In this document: positions 1-9,558 of the stretch, piece after piece | Numbering within the stretch: the stretch's first letter is position 1 | Layout of the letters: every line of letters starts with the position of its first letter | Source: [Zimmermannella] faecalis ATCC 13722 | Lineage (GTDB): Bacteria; Actinomycetota; Actinomycetes; Actinomycetales; Microbacteriaceae | Direction of reading: 5' to 3' | DNA length: 64,000 nucleotides | Assembly: GCF_000381765.1 (NCBI RefSeq) | Contig: NZ_KB907074.1 | Coordinates: 434,001 to 498,000 of the forward strand | The notes under the pieces: model-generated | The model's input: the letters and a program-made list of their open reading frames with translations, nothing else | What the model was told of the DNA's origin: nothing | Database searches by the model: none | Made by a program: the position numbers and the translations under genes

Positions 1-56
1 GGCGTGAGTCCCGTCCAGTCGAGCGGCTTGAACTTGCGGTCGTCAGGGGTCGTCAT
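1..56 (-). CDS. uppS: isoprenyl transferase (undecaprenyl diphosphate synthase), 5' end only
   Basis: Only the first 18 or so codons are in the window, reading MTTPDDRKFKPLDWTGLTP. A basic N-terminus followed by a PLDWTG-type motif just downstream of recO is what actinobacterial cis-prenyltransferases show; the enzyme makes the undecaprenyl carrier lipid for cell-wall synthesis. ATG at complement 54-56, 5 bp beyond the recO stop. There is no clear ribosome binding site, but TACCCT lies 7 nt before the ATG, suggesting a leaderless transcript. The call rests on this short N-terminus and gene order, so it is moderate. Confidence 0.6.
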   Translation of the reverse strand, partial: MTTPDDRKFKPLDWTGLT

Positions 57-61
57 AGCGT

Positions 62-826
62 TTAGGGTACGTCGCGCGCGCGACGATCTTGATTCCCCAC
101 TTCGACCGAGCGCAAGCCGCGCTCAAGGTGAAACTGCGTGTACGCGGCGACGATGCGGGTCGCCGCGGCCCGCGTGTCATCGTCGCTCGCTTCCGCCACC
201 CGCCAGTTCCCGGCGAGCAGCGCCCAGAGCAGACGCATCGTGTCGACGTCGGCGGTCATTAGCGCGCCGCTCCCCGGCGCATCCTCGTCGCAGACGGCAC
301 CGCCCGTCGCGAGCGAGATGCGGGCGTGCGGCCCGGGCCGCCCACAGCGCGTGCAGTTGGTAAATGTGGGTTCCCACCCCGCGAGTGCGAGCGCGCGCAG
401 CAGGTAGGAATCGACGATGAGCCCGGCGGGATGCGCGCGACGCGCGAGGTCGCGGAGCGAACCGACGAGTTGTGCGAACTGGAGCGGAGCGGGCTCCGAC
501 TCAAGCAGCCGGTCAGCCGCTTCCAGCACCGCACTCGCGGCGGTGTAGACCTCGAAGTCGTCGACAAACTTGCCCGCGTAGCTCTGCACCGTGACGACCT
601 GGGTCACGGTATCGAGGCCACCCGCCCCGAGCCTTCGCGTATAGAACTGCGCGTCGAGTAGGTTTCCTGGCTCGAGGCGCGCGCCGAACTTCGATGTCGT
701 GCGCCGAACGCCACGGGCGACAGCACGGATTTTGCCGTGCTGCCGCCCGAACATCGTCACTATTCGATCGGCCTCACCGAGCACGTGGGCGCGAAGTACC
801 ACGACCTCGTCGTCATAGTTCGGCAT
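62..826 (-). CDS. recO: DNA repair protein RecO
   Basis: 254 aa, the usual RecO length. N-terminal OB-fold region begins PNYDDEVVVLRAHVLGEADRIV with the GK-IRAVARGVRR segment typical of RecO, followed by the helical domain. RecO acts in the RecFOR pathway, loading RecA on SSB-coated ssDNA and annealing strands. The zinc-site region (about residues 157-180) has C-x2-C and then GGAVC, but the fourth cysteine expected two or three residues later is replaced by acidic residues (VCDED), so the zinc site looks incomplete. The gene lies 12 bp after leuA and just before uppS, an order common in Microbacteriaceae. TAGCCT lies 9 nt before the ATG. Confidence 0.93.
   Translation of the reverse strand: MPNYDDEVVVLRAHVLGEADRIVTMFGRQHGKIRAVARGVRRTTSKFGARLEPGNLLDAQFYTRRLGAGGLDTVTQVVTVQSYAGKFVDDFEVYTAASAVLEAADRLLESEPAPLQFAQLVGSLRDLARRAHPAGLIVDSYLLRALALAGWEPTFTNCTRCGRPGPHARISLATGGAVCDEDAPGSGALMTADVDTMRLLWALLAGNWRVAEASDDDTRAAATRIVAAYTQFHLERGLRSVEVGNQDRRARDVP
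64..69 (-). promoter_or_regulatory. candidate -10 element for leaderless uppS
   Basis: TACCCT (TANNNT class) ends exactly 7 nt before the uppS ATG and overlaps the recO stop codon. No convincing -35 hexamer is seen. Inferred, not proven. Confidence 0.4.
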
Positions 827-838
827 GGCCGGCGGAGG

Positions 839-2654
<1,816 letters not shown>

Positions 2655-2661
<7 letters not shown>

Positions 2662-2702
2662 CCGCCGCGGCACAGAAGAAGGAGGGTGCAGGCCGGATGC
2701 AT
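2655..2702 (-). CDS. leuL: leuA leader peptide with four consecutive leucine codons
   Basis: Short ORF reading MHPACTLLLLCRGGA and then TAG. The four Leu codons (CTC CTT CTT CTG, 2684-2673) are consecutive, and the stop lies inside the first arm of the downstream alternative hairpin. This is the arrangement of an amino-acid-biosynthesis attenuator peptide: scarcity of charged tRNA-Leu would stall ribosomes here and change RNA folding before leuA. The ATG is 6 nt after a TAGGGT hexamer, so the transcript may begin at the ATG itself. Seen directly: codons and spacing. Inferred: function. Confidence 0.75.
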
Positions 2703-2708
2703 ATGCTC

Positions 2709-2714
2709 ACCCTA
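2709..2714 (-). promoter_or_regulatory. candidate -10 element of the leuL-leuA transcript
   Basis: TAGGGT, 6 nt before the leader-peptide ATG, in the 44-bp gap after the ABC-like gene. No good -35 is seen. If used, the leader peptide is translated from a leaderless mRNA. Confidence 0.45.
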
Positions 2715-2746
2715 ACACCGTCATGAAGCGCCGCGTGCCCAGGTCG

Positions 2747-3490
2747 CTACGAGCGCGCGTGCCGACCAAGCAGGCGCTGCACTCGCAGGGTGCCGCGCAA
2801 ATCATTCGTGACGCGACCGCCCTCGATCACCACGACGTGGTTCGCGCGCGTCGCAAGATCGACGTCGCCGGTCGCGTGGACGACACCGATGCCGTGTTCG
2901 CTCGCGACGGCACGTAGCAGGGAAACGAGCAGGTGTCGCTCGCGCTCGGGAAGCCCGCCGTAGGGGTCGTCGGCGGCGACGATTGCCGGCCGCGCGGCGA
3001 TGGCGCGACCGATCGCGACGCGATACTGCAGTGACAGCGGCAATTCCGAAACGATCGCGGTGCCGGCGCCCATGAAGCCGAGCGAGTCGCGAAGCTCCTG
3101 CACCTCGGCCTGGCCGAGCGCCCCGCGGTGATCGGGCAAGAGCCCCTGCCGCAGGTGCTCGTCGAGCGTGCGGCCGGGCGTTACGATGGGGTCGCGGAGC
3201 AGCACCCCGACACGCTCGGGATCCGATACGGGCTCCGGCCCACTGCGAGGCACGAAACGCCGCCCCTCGATGACGCTGAACCCAGAGTCGACGGGCTCGA
3301 ACCCGAGCGCCGCGCGCAATGCTGCGCCACCCGAGCCATCCGGCGAGAGCAACACCGTGGTCTCGCCCCGGCGGGCGACGAAGCTCACTCGCCGCAGCGG
3401 AGCATTGCCGGTGCGGGTGAGCCCGAACACCTCCATCCCGTACGCGCCGGGAGCGTGGTGCCCGGTCGCGTTTTTGGGTTGGGCATTCAT
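2747..3490 (-). CDS. degenerate ABC-transporter ATPase-like protein (P-loop lysine missing)
   Basis: 247 aa from ATG 3488-3490. The fold order is that of an ABC nucleotide-binding domain: a start like GMEVFGLTRTGNAPLRRVSF, a Walker A position, a signature region, a Walker B position and a switch histidine (GIGVVHATGD). However, Walker A reads SPDGSGGAAL, with glycine where the catalytic lysine should be. The LSGGQ signature is replaced by LSLQYR, and Walker B reads IVAADDP with Asp in place of the usual catalytic Glu. It may bind nucleotide poorly and act as a regulator or partner subunit; no permease gene is adjacent. It lies directly downstream of a two-component system. The start is supported by TAACCT 7 nt upstream; the frame stays open further upstream without a better start. 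Confidence 0.7.
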   Translation of the reverse strand: MNAQPKNATGHHAPGAYGMEVFGLTRTGNAPLRRVSFVARRGETTVLLSPDGSGGAALRAALGFEPVDSGFSVIEGRRFVPRSGPEPVSDPERVGVLLRDPIVTPGRTLDEHLRQGLLPDHRGALGQAEVQELRDSLGFMGAGTAIVSELPLSLQYRVAIGRAIAARPAIVAADDPYGGLPERERHLLVSLLRAVASEHGIGVVHATGDVDLATRANHVVVIEGGRVTNDLRGTLRVQRLLGRHARS

Positions 3491-3497
3491 GCGATCC

Positions 3498-3503
3498 AGG
3501 TTA
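3498..3503 (-). promoter_or_regulatory. candidate -10 element for the leaderless ABC-like gene
   Basis: TAACCT ends 7 nt before the ATG of the ABC-like gene; no ribosome binding site is present there. It supports the start at 3490. Confidence 0.4.
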
Positions 3504-3587
3504 GAACGCGCCGCGTGCGGATACGTCAGCGGCATATCGGAGCGAGCGTCATACCGCGGGATGACTCTGGCCGCCGACGTCGTGAGG

Positions 3588-4265
3588 TCAGAGCAGTCCG
3601 TGCTCATATGCGTACACGACGAGCTGCACTCGATCGCGCAGGCCGAGCTTCGCGAGAATGCGCGAAATGTGCGTCTTCACGGTCGCTTCAGAGAGGAACT
3701 CCTGCGTCGCGATCTCGCCATTCGACATCCCCTTCGCGGCGAGGAAGAACATCTCCCGCTCGCGTTCTGTGAGTGCTTCGAACTCCGCGGGCTCGCCCTC
3801 GAGTCGGTTCGGCGATTGCGAGAAGCGGCGAATAAGGTCGGCCGTCGCCTGAGCGGCGAACACCTCCGAACCCGAGTGCACCGTGCGAATCGCCGCGAGC
3901 AAGAACTCCGGGTCGGCGTCTTTGAGCACGAACCCCGAGGCGCCGGCGGCGACGGCCCGCGCGACCGCCTTGTCGAGGTCGAAGGTCGTGAGAATCAGGA
4001 TTCGGCTCTCTAGTCCGCGAGCAACGATCTGCTGTGTCGCTTCGAGCCCATCCATGTTGGGCATGCGCACATCCATGAGGATGACGTCGGGCTTTACCGA
4101 CATCGCGAGCCGCACGGCCTCGGCGCCGTCGGAGGCTTCTGCGACGTACGACATGTCGTCTTGCGAGTCGACGAGCATGCGAATACCGCCACGGAACAGC
4201 TGTTGGTCATCAACGAGCGCAACGCGAATCGGGCCGCCCTGTTGGGGAGAGTCGTTCATGCTCAT
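3588..4265 (-). CDS. NarL/FixJ-family DNA-binding response regulator
   Basis: 225 aa. The receiver domain (about residues 13-130) has the acidic pair Asp19/Asp20, phospho-acceptor Asp65 (ILMDVRMPNMDG), Thr93/Thr94 and Lys115 (FVLKD). A LuxR-type helix-turn-helix occupies about 160-222 (LTEREREMFFLAAKGMSNGEIA...SEATVKTHISRILAKLGLRDR). It would be phosphorylated by the kinase encoded 4 bp upstream in the same operon and then bind promoters. The target signal cannot be read from sequence. Start ATG at 4263-4265; a second in-frame ATG two codons later is equally possible. Confidence 0.93.
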   Translation of the reverse strand: MSMNDSPQQGGPIRVALVDDQQLFRGGIRMLVDSQDDMSYVAEASDGAEAVRLAMSVKPDVILMDVRMPNMDGLEATQQIVARGLESRILILTTFDLDKAVARAVAAGASGFVLKDADPEFLLAAIRTVHSGSEVFAAQATADLIRRFSQSPNRLEGEPAEFEALTEREREMFFLAAKGMSNGEIATQEFLSEATVKTHISRILAKLGLRDRVQLVVYAYEHGLL

Positions 4266-4269
4266 TAGC

Positions 4270-5625
4270 CTACGATGTCGACGATTCCGATTCGTTCTGC
4301 TTGTGCGGCAAGCCGGGTGTCGCGGCTGCGCGCGACCGGTCGACGAACGGGAGGCTGGCGTGCACGACCCAGGTGTCCCCCTGCGCCGACGCGGTCACGG
4401 TGCCGCCCACTACCGCGAGCCGCTCACGCATACCGACGATGCCGTGGCGGGAGCCGCTCTGGAATTTCGGCTTCTTCGCGATCCGGTTGCGAACCGTGAT
4501 CTCGTAGTGGTCGCTCCACTTCGACACGAGCTGTGTCGGGTAGCGCCCGTCACCGTACTTGAGCGCGTTCGTGAGTGACTCCTGCACGAGTCGGTAGATC
4601 GCGACCTCGGCGTTGGCGCCGAGGGGACGGCGCTCGCCAATGACCGTTGTCTGCAGGTTGAGGCCCGCGGCTCGGATGCGTGCGACGAGCGGTGGCAGGT
4701 CGTCGAGCGTTTTCCGCTCGGTCTCTGCCTGCGTGTGGCGGAGCTGCGAGAGCAATCCGCGCACGTCGACGAGCGCGTCTCGGGCCGTCTCGGAGATCGT
4801 CGCGAGCACGGGCTCAACCGCCTGTGGCGACGATCGCATGAGGTACCGGCCGCCGTCGGCCTGCGCGACGACGACGGCGAGTGAGTGGGCAACAACGTCG
4901 TGCATGTCGCGCGCAATCTGGCTTCGCTCCTGCTCGACGACGAGCTGTTCCGCAGCGCGCTGATACTCGAGCTCGGCGATCTGCGCCGAGTGCGCGTATC
5001 GGCTTGTCGACATCTGCATCCGCTGCACCGCGCCACCCACCCAGCTGAGCACCGAGACGAGGATCAGCGGCACCGCCGAGATCGAGAAGTTGACGAGGAA
5101 CGTGTCGAAGTTGAGCACCGCGTCGCCGCCGACAACTGAGACGAACGGCATGTCGACGGGAAACATCGCGATGTACGCGGCTTCGATGGCCGGATACACG
5201 AGGCTCGCGACCGCCGTGAGGTAGAACAGTGGGCGCGAGCCCCACACTGCGCCCGTGAATAGCACGACGACGATCGCGATCTCCATGCCGTGCGGCGGCA
5301 GGCCCAGGAGCAGTTTGCCGAGAAAGCCCGAGGTCATGAGGATGAACGCGGCCCATGGCGAGGCCCTGCGCACGATGAACGACGCGGTGAAGATCGCCCA
5401 CACCGGCAGCGACAGCCAGTCGAAGTAGTAGCTCCAGTCGGCGCGTAGCGAGAACGGAAACCCCACCGTCAGCATGAGCGCGAGCGCGAGTACTGAGTCG
5501 CTCAGCCACTTGTGTTCGACCTGGTACCCGAGAATCGCGCGCAACCATCCGGGCATCGTCGACGGCACGCGCCGCCGGCGCGTCGCGGCGCTAGAAGCCG
5601 AGCTTGCCGAGCTGCTTTGGGTCAC
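4270..5625 (-). CDS. sensor histidine kinase, HisKA_3 type
   Basis: 451 aa from the furthest GTG. Several membrane segments between about residues 45 and 200 form a multi-pass sensor domain. They are followed by the dimerisation/phosphoacceptor helix with His242 in IARDMHDVVAHSLAVVVAQ and an HATPase_c domain (VQESLTNALKYGDG N-box; GSRHGIVGMRERLAVVGG G-box). It pairs with the response regulator immediately downstream. The start is uncertain: GTG 5623-5625 overlaps era by 35 bp, GTG 5566-5568 and ATG 5554-5556 are also in frame, and none has a clear ribosome binding site. Confidence 0.9.
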   Translation of the reverse strand: MTQSSSASSASSAATRRRRVPSTMPGWLRAILGYQVEHKWLSDSVLALALMLTVGFPFSLRADWSYYFDWLSLPVWAIFTASFIVRRASPWAAFILMTSGFLGKLLLGLPPHGMEIAIVVVLFTGAVWGSRPLFYLTAVASLVYPAIEAAYIAMFPVDMPFVSVVGGDAVLNFDTFLVNFSISAVPLILVSVLSWVGGAVQRMQMSTSRYAHSAQIAELEYQRAAEQLVVEQERSQIARDMHDVVAHSLAVVVAQADGGRYLMRSSPQAVEPVLATISETARDALVDVRGLLSQLRHTQAETERKTLDDLPPLVARIRAAGLNLQTTVIGERRPLGANAEVAIYRLVQESLTNALKYGDGRYPTQLVSKWSDHYEITVRNRIAKKPKFQSGSRHGIVGMRERLAVVGGTVTASAQGDTWVVHASLPFVDRSRAAATPGLPHKQNESESSTS

Positions 5626-6478
5626 GCTGCCAATCTTTCGCCACCTTGACGTGCAGCGTCAATTTCACGCGCCCGGGCGAGATCGCCTGAATCTGCCGGG
5701 TCGCGTGCTGTCGCACCATCTTGAGGCGCGACGCGCCCTTCCCGATCACGATGCCCTTCTGGCTGTCGCGCTCGACAATGACGCTCGCGAAGATCTCGCG
5801 CACGCCGTCGTCGTGTTCAAGGATGTCGTCGACCTGCACGGCAATCGAGTGTGGCAGTTCGTCGTGCACGCCCTCGAGGGCTGCCTCGCGAATGAGCTCC
5901 TCGACGCGCTGCGTGTACCGCTCCTCCGTCACCATGTCGTCGGGGTAGAGCGCCTCGGAGACGGGCATGAGTGCGATGAGTTCTTCCACGAGGGTGTCGA
6001 GATTGATCTTGTCGACCGCGGATACGGGGATGATCGCGTCCCAGTCGCCCAGCTCCGAGACCGCGAGCAGCTGCTCTGCCACCTTCGCCTTCGAGGTTGT
6101 CTCGACCTTGGTGACGAGGGCGACCTTCTTCGCACTCTTCGCCTTGTCGGCCCACTCGTAGATGAATCGATCGCCCGGGCCCAGCTCCTCGTTGGCGGGC
6201 ACGCAGAATCCGACGACATCGACCTCTGCGAGCGTTTCTTCGACGACGTCATTGAGGCGCTGCCCGAGCAACGTGCGCGGCCGGTGCACGCCCGGCGTGT
6301 CCACGATCACGAGCTGACCCGACTCGCGGTGCACGATGCCGCGAACCGCGCGCCGCGTAGTCTGCGGCTTGGACGACGTGATCACGATCTTTTCGCCGAC
6401 GAGCGCGTTCGTCAGTGTCGACTTGCCGACGTTCGGGCGCCCGATGAACGTCACGAATCCGGCACGGAATTCGCTCAT
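5591..6478 (-). CDS. era: GTPase Era
   Basis: 295 aa. The N-terminal GTPase domain has G1 GRPNVGKST (13-21), the conserved threonines at 40-41, G3 DTPG (60-63), and a G4 reading TKVE where NKxD is typical, as often seen in Era. The C-terminal KH domain binds 16S rRNA near its 3' end during 30S maturation. The ATG overlaps the stop of the CNNM gene by 4 nt (ATGA), placing it in an operon with CNNM, ybeY and phoH, the usual actinobacterial setting. Confidence 0.97.
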   Translation of the reverse strand: MSEFRAGFVTFIGRPNVGKSTLTNALVGEKIVITSSKPQTTRRAVRGIVHRESGQLVIVDTPGVHRPRTLLGQRLNDVVEETLAEVDVVGFCVPANEELGPGDRFIYEWADKAKSAKKVALVTKVETTSKAKVAEQLLAVSELGDWDAIIPVSAVDKINLDTLVEELIALMPVSEALYPDDMVTEERYTQRVEELIREAALEGVHDELPHSIAVQVDDILEHDDGVREIFASVIVERDSQKGIVIGKGASRLKMVRQHATRQIQAISPGRVKLTLHVKVAKDWQRDPKQLGKLGF

Positions 6479-7755
6479 GCTGTTTCCTCTTCTTTCGACG
6501 GGTGTGCGGGTTCCACGACCCGAACTTGAATGCGAGTGACTCGGTGCCGACGACCCACCCGGTCGGCAAGCAGCGAGAGTCGCCCGACGACGGCCTGGTC
6601 GCCGAGCTGCGGGATTCGCTCGAGCGCCATCGTCAGCAAGCCACCCACGGAGTCGACGTCTTCGTTTTCGAGCTCGAGGTCGAGGAGCTCACCGAGGTCG
6701 CTGAGTCCCATGCGCGATGAGACCACGAGCGAACCATCACTGAGGAGCTCGTACTCGTCGGAGGCACGGTCGAACTCGTCGCTGATCTCCCCGACGAGCT
6801 CTTCAATCAGGTCTTCCAGGGTCACGAGTCCCGCGATGCCGCCGTATTCGTCGACCACCATCGCGAAGTGGTTCGATTCCCGCTGCATGCGGCGCAGCAG
6901 CTCGTCGGCCGCAAGCGACTCGGGCACGAACGTTGCGGGCCGCGCGACACCCTCGGCGGTGAGCGTCGACGTCGGGTGTTCGAGCACGTGACGCGCGAGA
7001 TCTTTCTGATAGGCGATGCCTCGAATATCGTCGCTGTCTCGGCCGACGATCGGTGCGCGCGAGATCCCGACCTTCAGCAGTTCTCCGAGTGCCTCGCTCG
7101 CGGTCGCGTCGGCGTCGACCGTGATCATGTCGGTGCGCGCAACCATGACCTCGCGCACGAGCCGGTCCGAAAAATCGAACACGGAGTGAATGAGCTCACG
7201 ATCATCCTCGTCGAGCACCTCTTGCTCGGCCGCGGCGTCGACCATCGACAGCAGCTGTTCCTCGCTCGAAACCGTCGCGCCGCGGTGCCCACTCGACGGT
7301 GTCACGATGTCGCCAAGCGCGCCGAGCAGGTCGCTCACTGGCCCGATCGTGACGCGACACGCGCGCGCGAGCCACCCGAGATACCGCAGCGTCTGCTTCG
7401 GGTGCGTTCGGCCGATCGAGCGTGGCGCTGAGCCGGTGAACAGGATGTGCGCCGCGAGCATGACGATGGCTGCGATGAGGAACGCGAGCCAGGCCTCCGA
7501 GACAATTGACGTGAGCCACACCGAGATGAGCACGGTCGCGAGCGTCTCGGCCGAAATGCGGGCGAAACCCGTCGCCTCACGGTGCCCCGACATGTTCTCG
7601 CTGATCCGCAGCAGCCGCTCCGGCCGCGCGAGCCCCTCGGCCTCGTCGATGACGTCGCCGCGCGAGAGCACGGCAATCGCCGACTCGACGGCCGCAAGCA
7701 GCGCCGAGGCGATGATGAGCAGGATCGTCGCGATGACGACGAGGGCGGCGATCAC
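6475..7755 (-). CDS. CNNM/CorC-family membrane protein (hemolysin-like, CBS domains)
   Basis: 426 aa. The N-terminal DUF21 membrane region (about residues 1-180) has segments such as IAALVVIATILLIIASALLAAVESAI and SEAWLAFLIAAIVMLAAHILF. It is followed by tandem CBS domains (REVMVARTDMITVDADATASEAL ... VPESLAADELLRRM) and a C-terminal CorC/HlyC domain (SDEYELLSDGSLVVSSRMGLSDL). The family is linked to Mg2+/Co2+ homeostasis; haemolysis is only a historical name. GTG start at 7753-7755, 1 bp after the ybeY stop; the end overlaps era by 4 nt. Confidence 0.92.
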   Translation of the reverse strand: MIAALVVIATILLIIASALLAAVESAIAVLSRGDVIDEAEGLARPERLLRISENMSGHREATGFARISAETLATVLISVWLTSIVSEAWLAFLIAAIVMLAAHILFTGSAPRSIGRTHPKQTLRYLGWLARACRVTIGPVSDLLGALGDIVTPSSGHRGATVSSEEQLLSMVDAAAEQEVLDEDDRELIHSVFDFSDRLVREVMVARTDMITVDADATASEALGELLKVGISRAPIVGRDSDDIRGIAYQKDLARHVLEHPTSTLTAEGVARPATFVPESLAADELLRRMQRESNHFAMVVDEYGGIAGLVTLEDLIEELVGEISDEFDRASDEYELLSDGSLVVSSRMGLSDLGELLDLELENEDVDSVGGLLTMALERIPQLGDQAVVGRLSLLADRVGRRHRVTRIQVRVVEPAHPSKEEETA

Positions 7756-7756
7756 G

Positions 7757-8233
7757 TTACGCGCGACCCCGCTGTCGTTTCCGCTCGTGCGCCGCGAACG
7801 CCGCGAGAATCTCGTCCTGCAGCGCGAACATGCGCTTGTGCTCCTCGGGCTCGGCGTGGTCGAACCCGAGCAGGTGCAGGATGCCGTGGGTCACGAGGAA
7901 CCGAATCTCGTCCATCGTGGAGTGCCGGTTCACGATCGCCTGGGCGGCCGCCACCTCGGGGCAGACCACGATGTCGCCGAGCAGGCCCGGCGGGGTCTGG
8001 CGCTCGATCGAGCCCGGACGCAGCTCATCCATCGGGAAGCTCAGCACGTCGGTCGGGCCCGGCTCGTCCATCCACTGCACGTGGAGTTCTTCCATCATGG
8101 CCACGTCGGCAAAGACGATGCTCAGCTCGGCGTCGGGATGCACGCGCACAAAGTCGAGCGCGAAGGTCGCGAGCCCGAGTACCTGCGCCTCGTCGACGTC
8201 GTACCCCGACTCGTTGTTGATCTCGATGCTCAT
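7757..8233 (-). CDS. ybeY: endoribonuclease YbeY (rRNA maturation)
   Basis: 158 aa. The metal-site motif H-x3-H-x5-H is seen in LVTHGILHLLGFDHAEPEEHKRM, and the family segment MDEPGPTDVLSFPMDE is present. YbeY is a single-strand RNase in 16S rRNA 3'-end processing and ribosome quality control. The ATG overlaps the phoH stop (ATGA), and the gene sits between phoH and the CNNM gene as in most actinobacteria. Confidence 0.97.
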   Translation of the reverse strand: MSIEINNESGYDVDEAQVLGLATFALDFVRVHPDAELSIVFADVAMMEELHVQWMDEPGPTDVLSFPMDELRPGSIERQTPPGLLGDIVVCPEVAAAQAIVNRHSTMDEIRFLVTHGILHLLGFDHAEPEEHKRMFALQDEILAAFAAHERKRQRGRA

Positions 8234-9192
8234 CGTGACTGCTCCTGGTTGCGTTCGAACTCGTCATAGGCGTCGACAATGCGGGCGACCAGGCTGTGTC
8301 GCACCACGTCGTCGCTCGTGAGCTCGGCGAAGTAGATATCCGGAAGGTTCCGCAGCACGCGGGAGGCGTGGCGCAGGCCCGAGCCGCCGCCTGGAAGGTC
8401 GACCTGGGTCACGTCGCCCGTGACGACGAGCTTCGAGCCGAAGCCGAGCCGCGTTAGGAACATCTTCATTTGTTCGTGCGTCGTGTTCTGTGCCTCGTCG
8501 AGAATCACGTAGGCGTCATTAAGGGTGCGACCGCGCATGTACGCGAGCGGCGCGACCTCGACCACGTTCTGGGCCATGAGCTTCACGACGAGGTCGGGGT
8601 CGAGCATGTCGCCGAGCGCGTCGAACAGTGGCCGCAGGTATGGGTCGATCTTGTCGTTGAGGGTGCCGGGGAGAAACCCCAGCCGCTCCCCCGCCTCAAC
8701 GGCGGGTCGCGTCAGCACGATCTTGTTGATCTCGTTGCGCTGCAGCGCCTGCACGGCCTTCGCCATCGCGAGGTAGGTCTTGCCGGTACCGGCTGGGCCG
8801 ATACCAAACGTCACCGTGTTGACGTCGATCGCGTCAACGTAGCGTTTCTGCCCGAGCGTCTTCGGCCGCACTGCGCGACCGCGGGCGTTCACGATCGCCT
8901 CGCCGTACACCTGCGTCGGCGACGACGAACTCGCGAGCATTTGCCCTGAGCGCGCGACCTCGTCGGGTTCGAGCGCGACGCCGGCCTGCGCGAGCGAGGC
9001 GAGCTCGCGCACGAGCTGTTCAGCGACCTCGACGTCGTCGTGATCGCCGCGCAGGTGCACCTCGTTGCCGCGCACGAGCACGGCGACGTTCGGATGCTCG
9101 GCCTCAATCGTCGTGAGGAGTCGGTCTCCCGGGCCGAGCAGGTGCACCATCGAGGCGCCCTCGATGACGACGGTACGTTCAGTTTGTGGCAA
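8230..9192 (-). CDS. phoH: PhoH-like P-loop ATPase
   Basis: 320 aa. The PhoH domain has Walker A GPAGTGKT and Walker B with following segment [23 protein letters not shown]; the N-terminal portion resembles the usual KH-like leader. PhoH proteins are predicted RNA-associated ATPases, in the same operon as YbeY. I chose the TTG at 9190-9192 because GGAGG lies 9 nt upstream (9202-9206) and homology begins with the TTG-initiated segment [16 protein letters not shown]. The next ATG (9148-9150) lacks a site. The start overlaps the end of the HIT gene by 14 nt. Confidence 0.93.
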   Translation of the reverse strand: MPQTERTVVIEGASMVHLLGPGDRLLTTIEAEHPNVAVLVRGNEVHLRGDHDDVEVAEQLVRELASLAQAGVALEPDEVARSGQMLASSSSPTQVYGEAIVNARGRAVRPKTLGQKRYVDAIDVNTVTFGIGPAGTGKTYLAMAKAVQALQRNEINKIVLTRPAVEAGERLGFLPGTLNDKIDPYLRPLFDALGDMLDPDLVVKLMAQNVVEVAPLAYMRGRTLNDAYVILDEAQNTTHEQMKMFLTRLGFGSKLVVTGDVTQVDLPGGGSGLRHASRVLRNLPDIYFAELTSDDVVRHSLVARIVDAYDEFERNQEQSR

Positions 9193-9526
9193 GTGAGGCT
9201 TCCTCCAGCCCGCCCGAGAGCACGTGGGCGTGCACATGAAATACGGTTTGCCCGGCCTTCGCACCGGAGTTGAAGATGAGTCGGAAATCACCGTCGCCGA
9301 GCTCGTTCGCGAGCCGCTCACCCGTCGCGACGATGTGGGCGAGCAAGTCGGGGTCGGCCGCCGCGAGCTCAACGACATTGCGGTACTGCGGGTCCTTCGG
9401 CACTACGAGCAGATGCAGCGGCGCCGCCGGCTTGATGTCCTTGAACGAAATCACGCGATCGTCCTCGTAGACAATGTCACTCGGAATCTCACGGTTGATG
9501 ATGCGGGTGAAGATGCTGTCGGCCAT
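9179..9526 (-). CDS. HIT-family nucleotide hydrolase (HINT-like)
   Basis: 115 aa. The histidine triad HVHAHVLSGG is preceded by FNSGAKAGQTVFH, the pattern of HINT purine-nucleoside phosphoramidases. N-terminus MADSIFTRIINREIPSDIVYEDDRV is canonical. The frame is open further upstream, but this ATG (9524-9526) matches the family start and has TAGACT 7 nt before it. It heads the phoH-ybeY-CNNM-era run and overlaps phoH. Confidence 0.94.
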   Translation of the reverse strand: MADSIFTRIINREIPSDIVYEDDRVISFKDIKPAAPLHLLVVPKDPQYRNVVELAAADPDLLAHIVATGERLANELGDGDFRLIFNSGAKAGQTVFHVHAHVLSGGLEEASLATN

Positions 9527-9533
9527 GCTCGCG

Positions 9534-9539
9534 AGTCTA
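9534..9539 (-). promoter_or_regulatory. candidate -10 element for leaderless HIT gene
   Basis: TAGACT, ending 7 nt before the HIT-gene ATG; no ribosome binding site between. Could start the HIT-phoH-ybeY-CNNM-era transcript. Confidence 0.45.
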
Positions 9540-9558
9540 CCGGCCGAGGGACGCGCGC

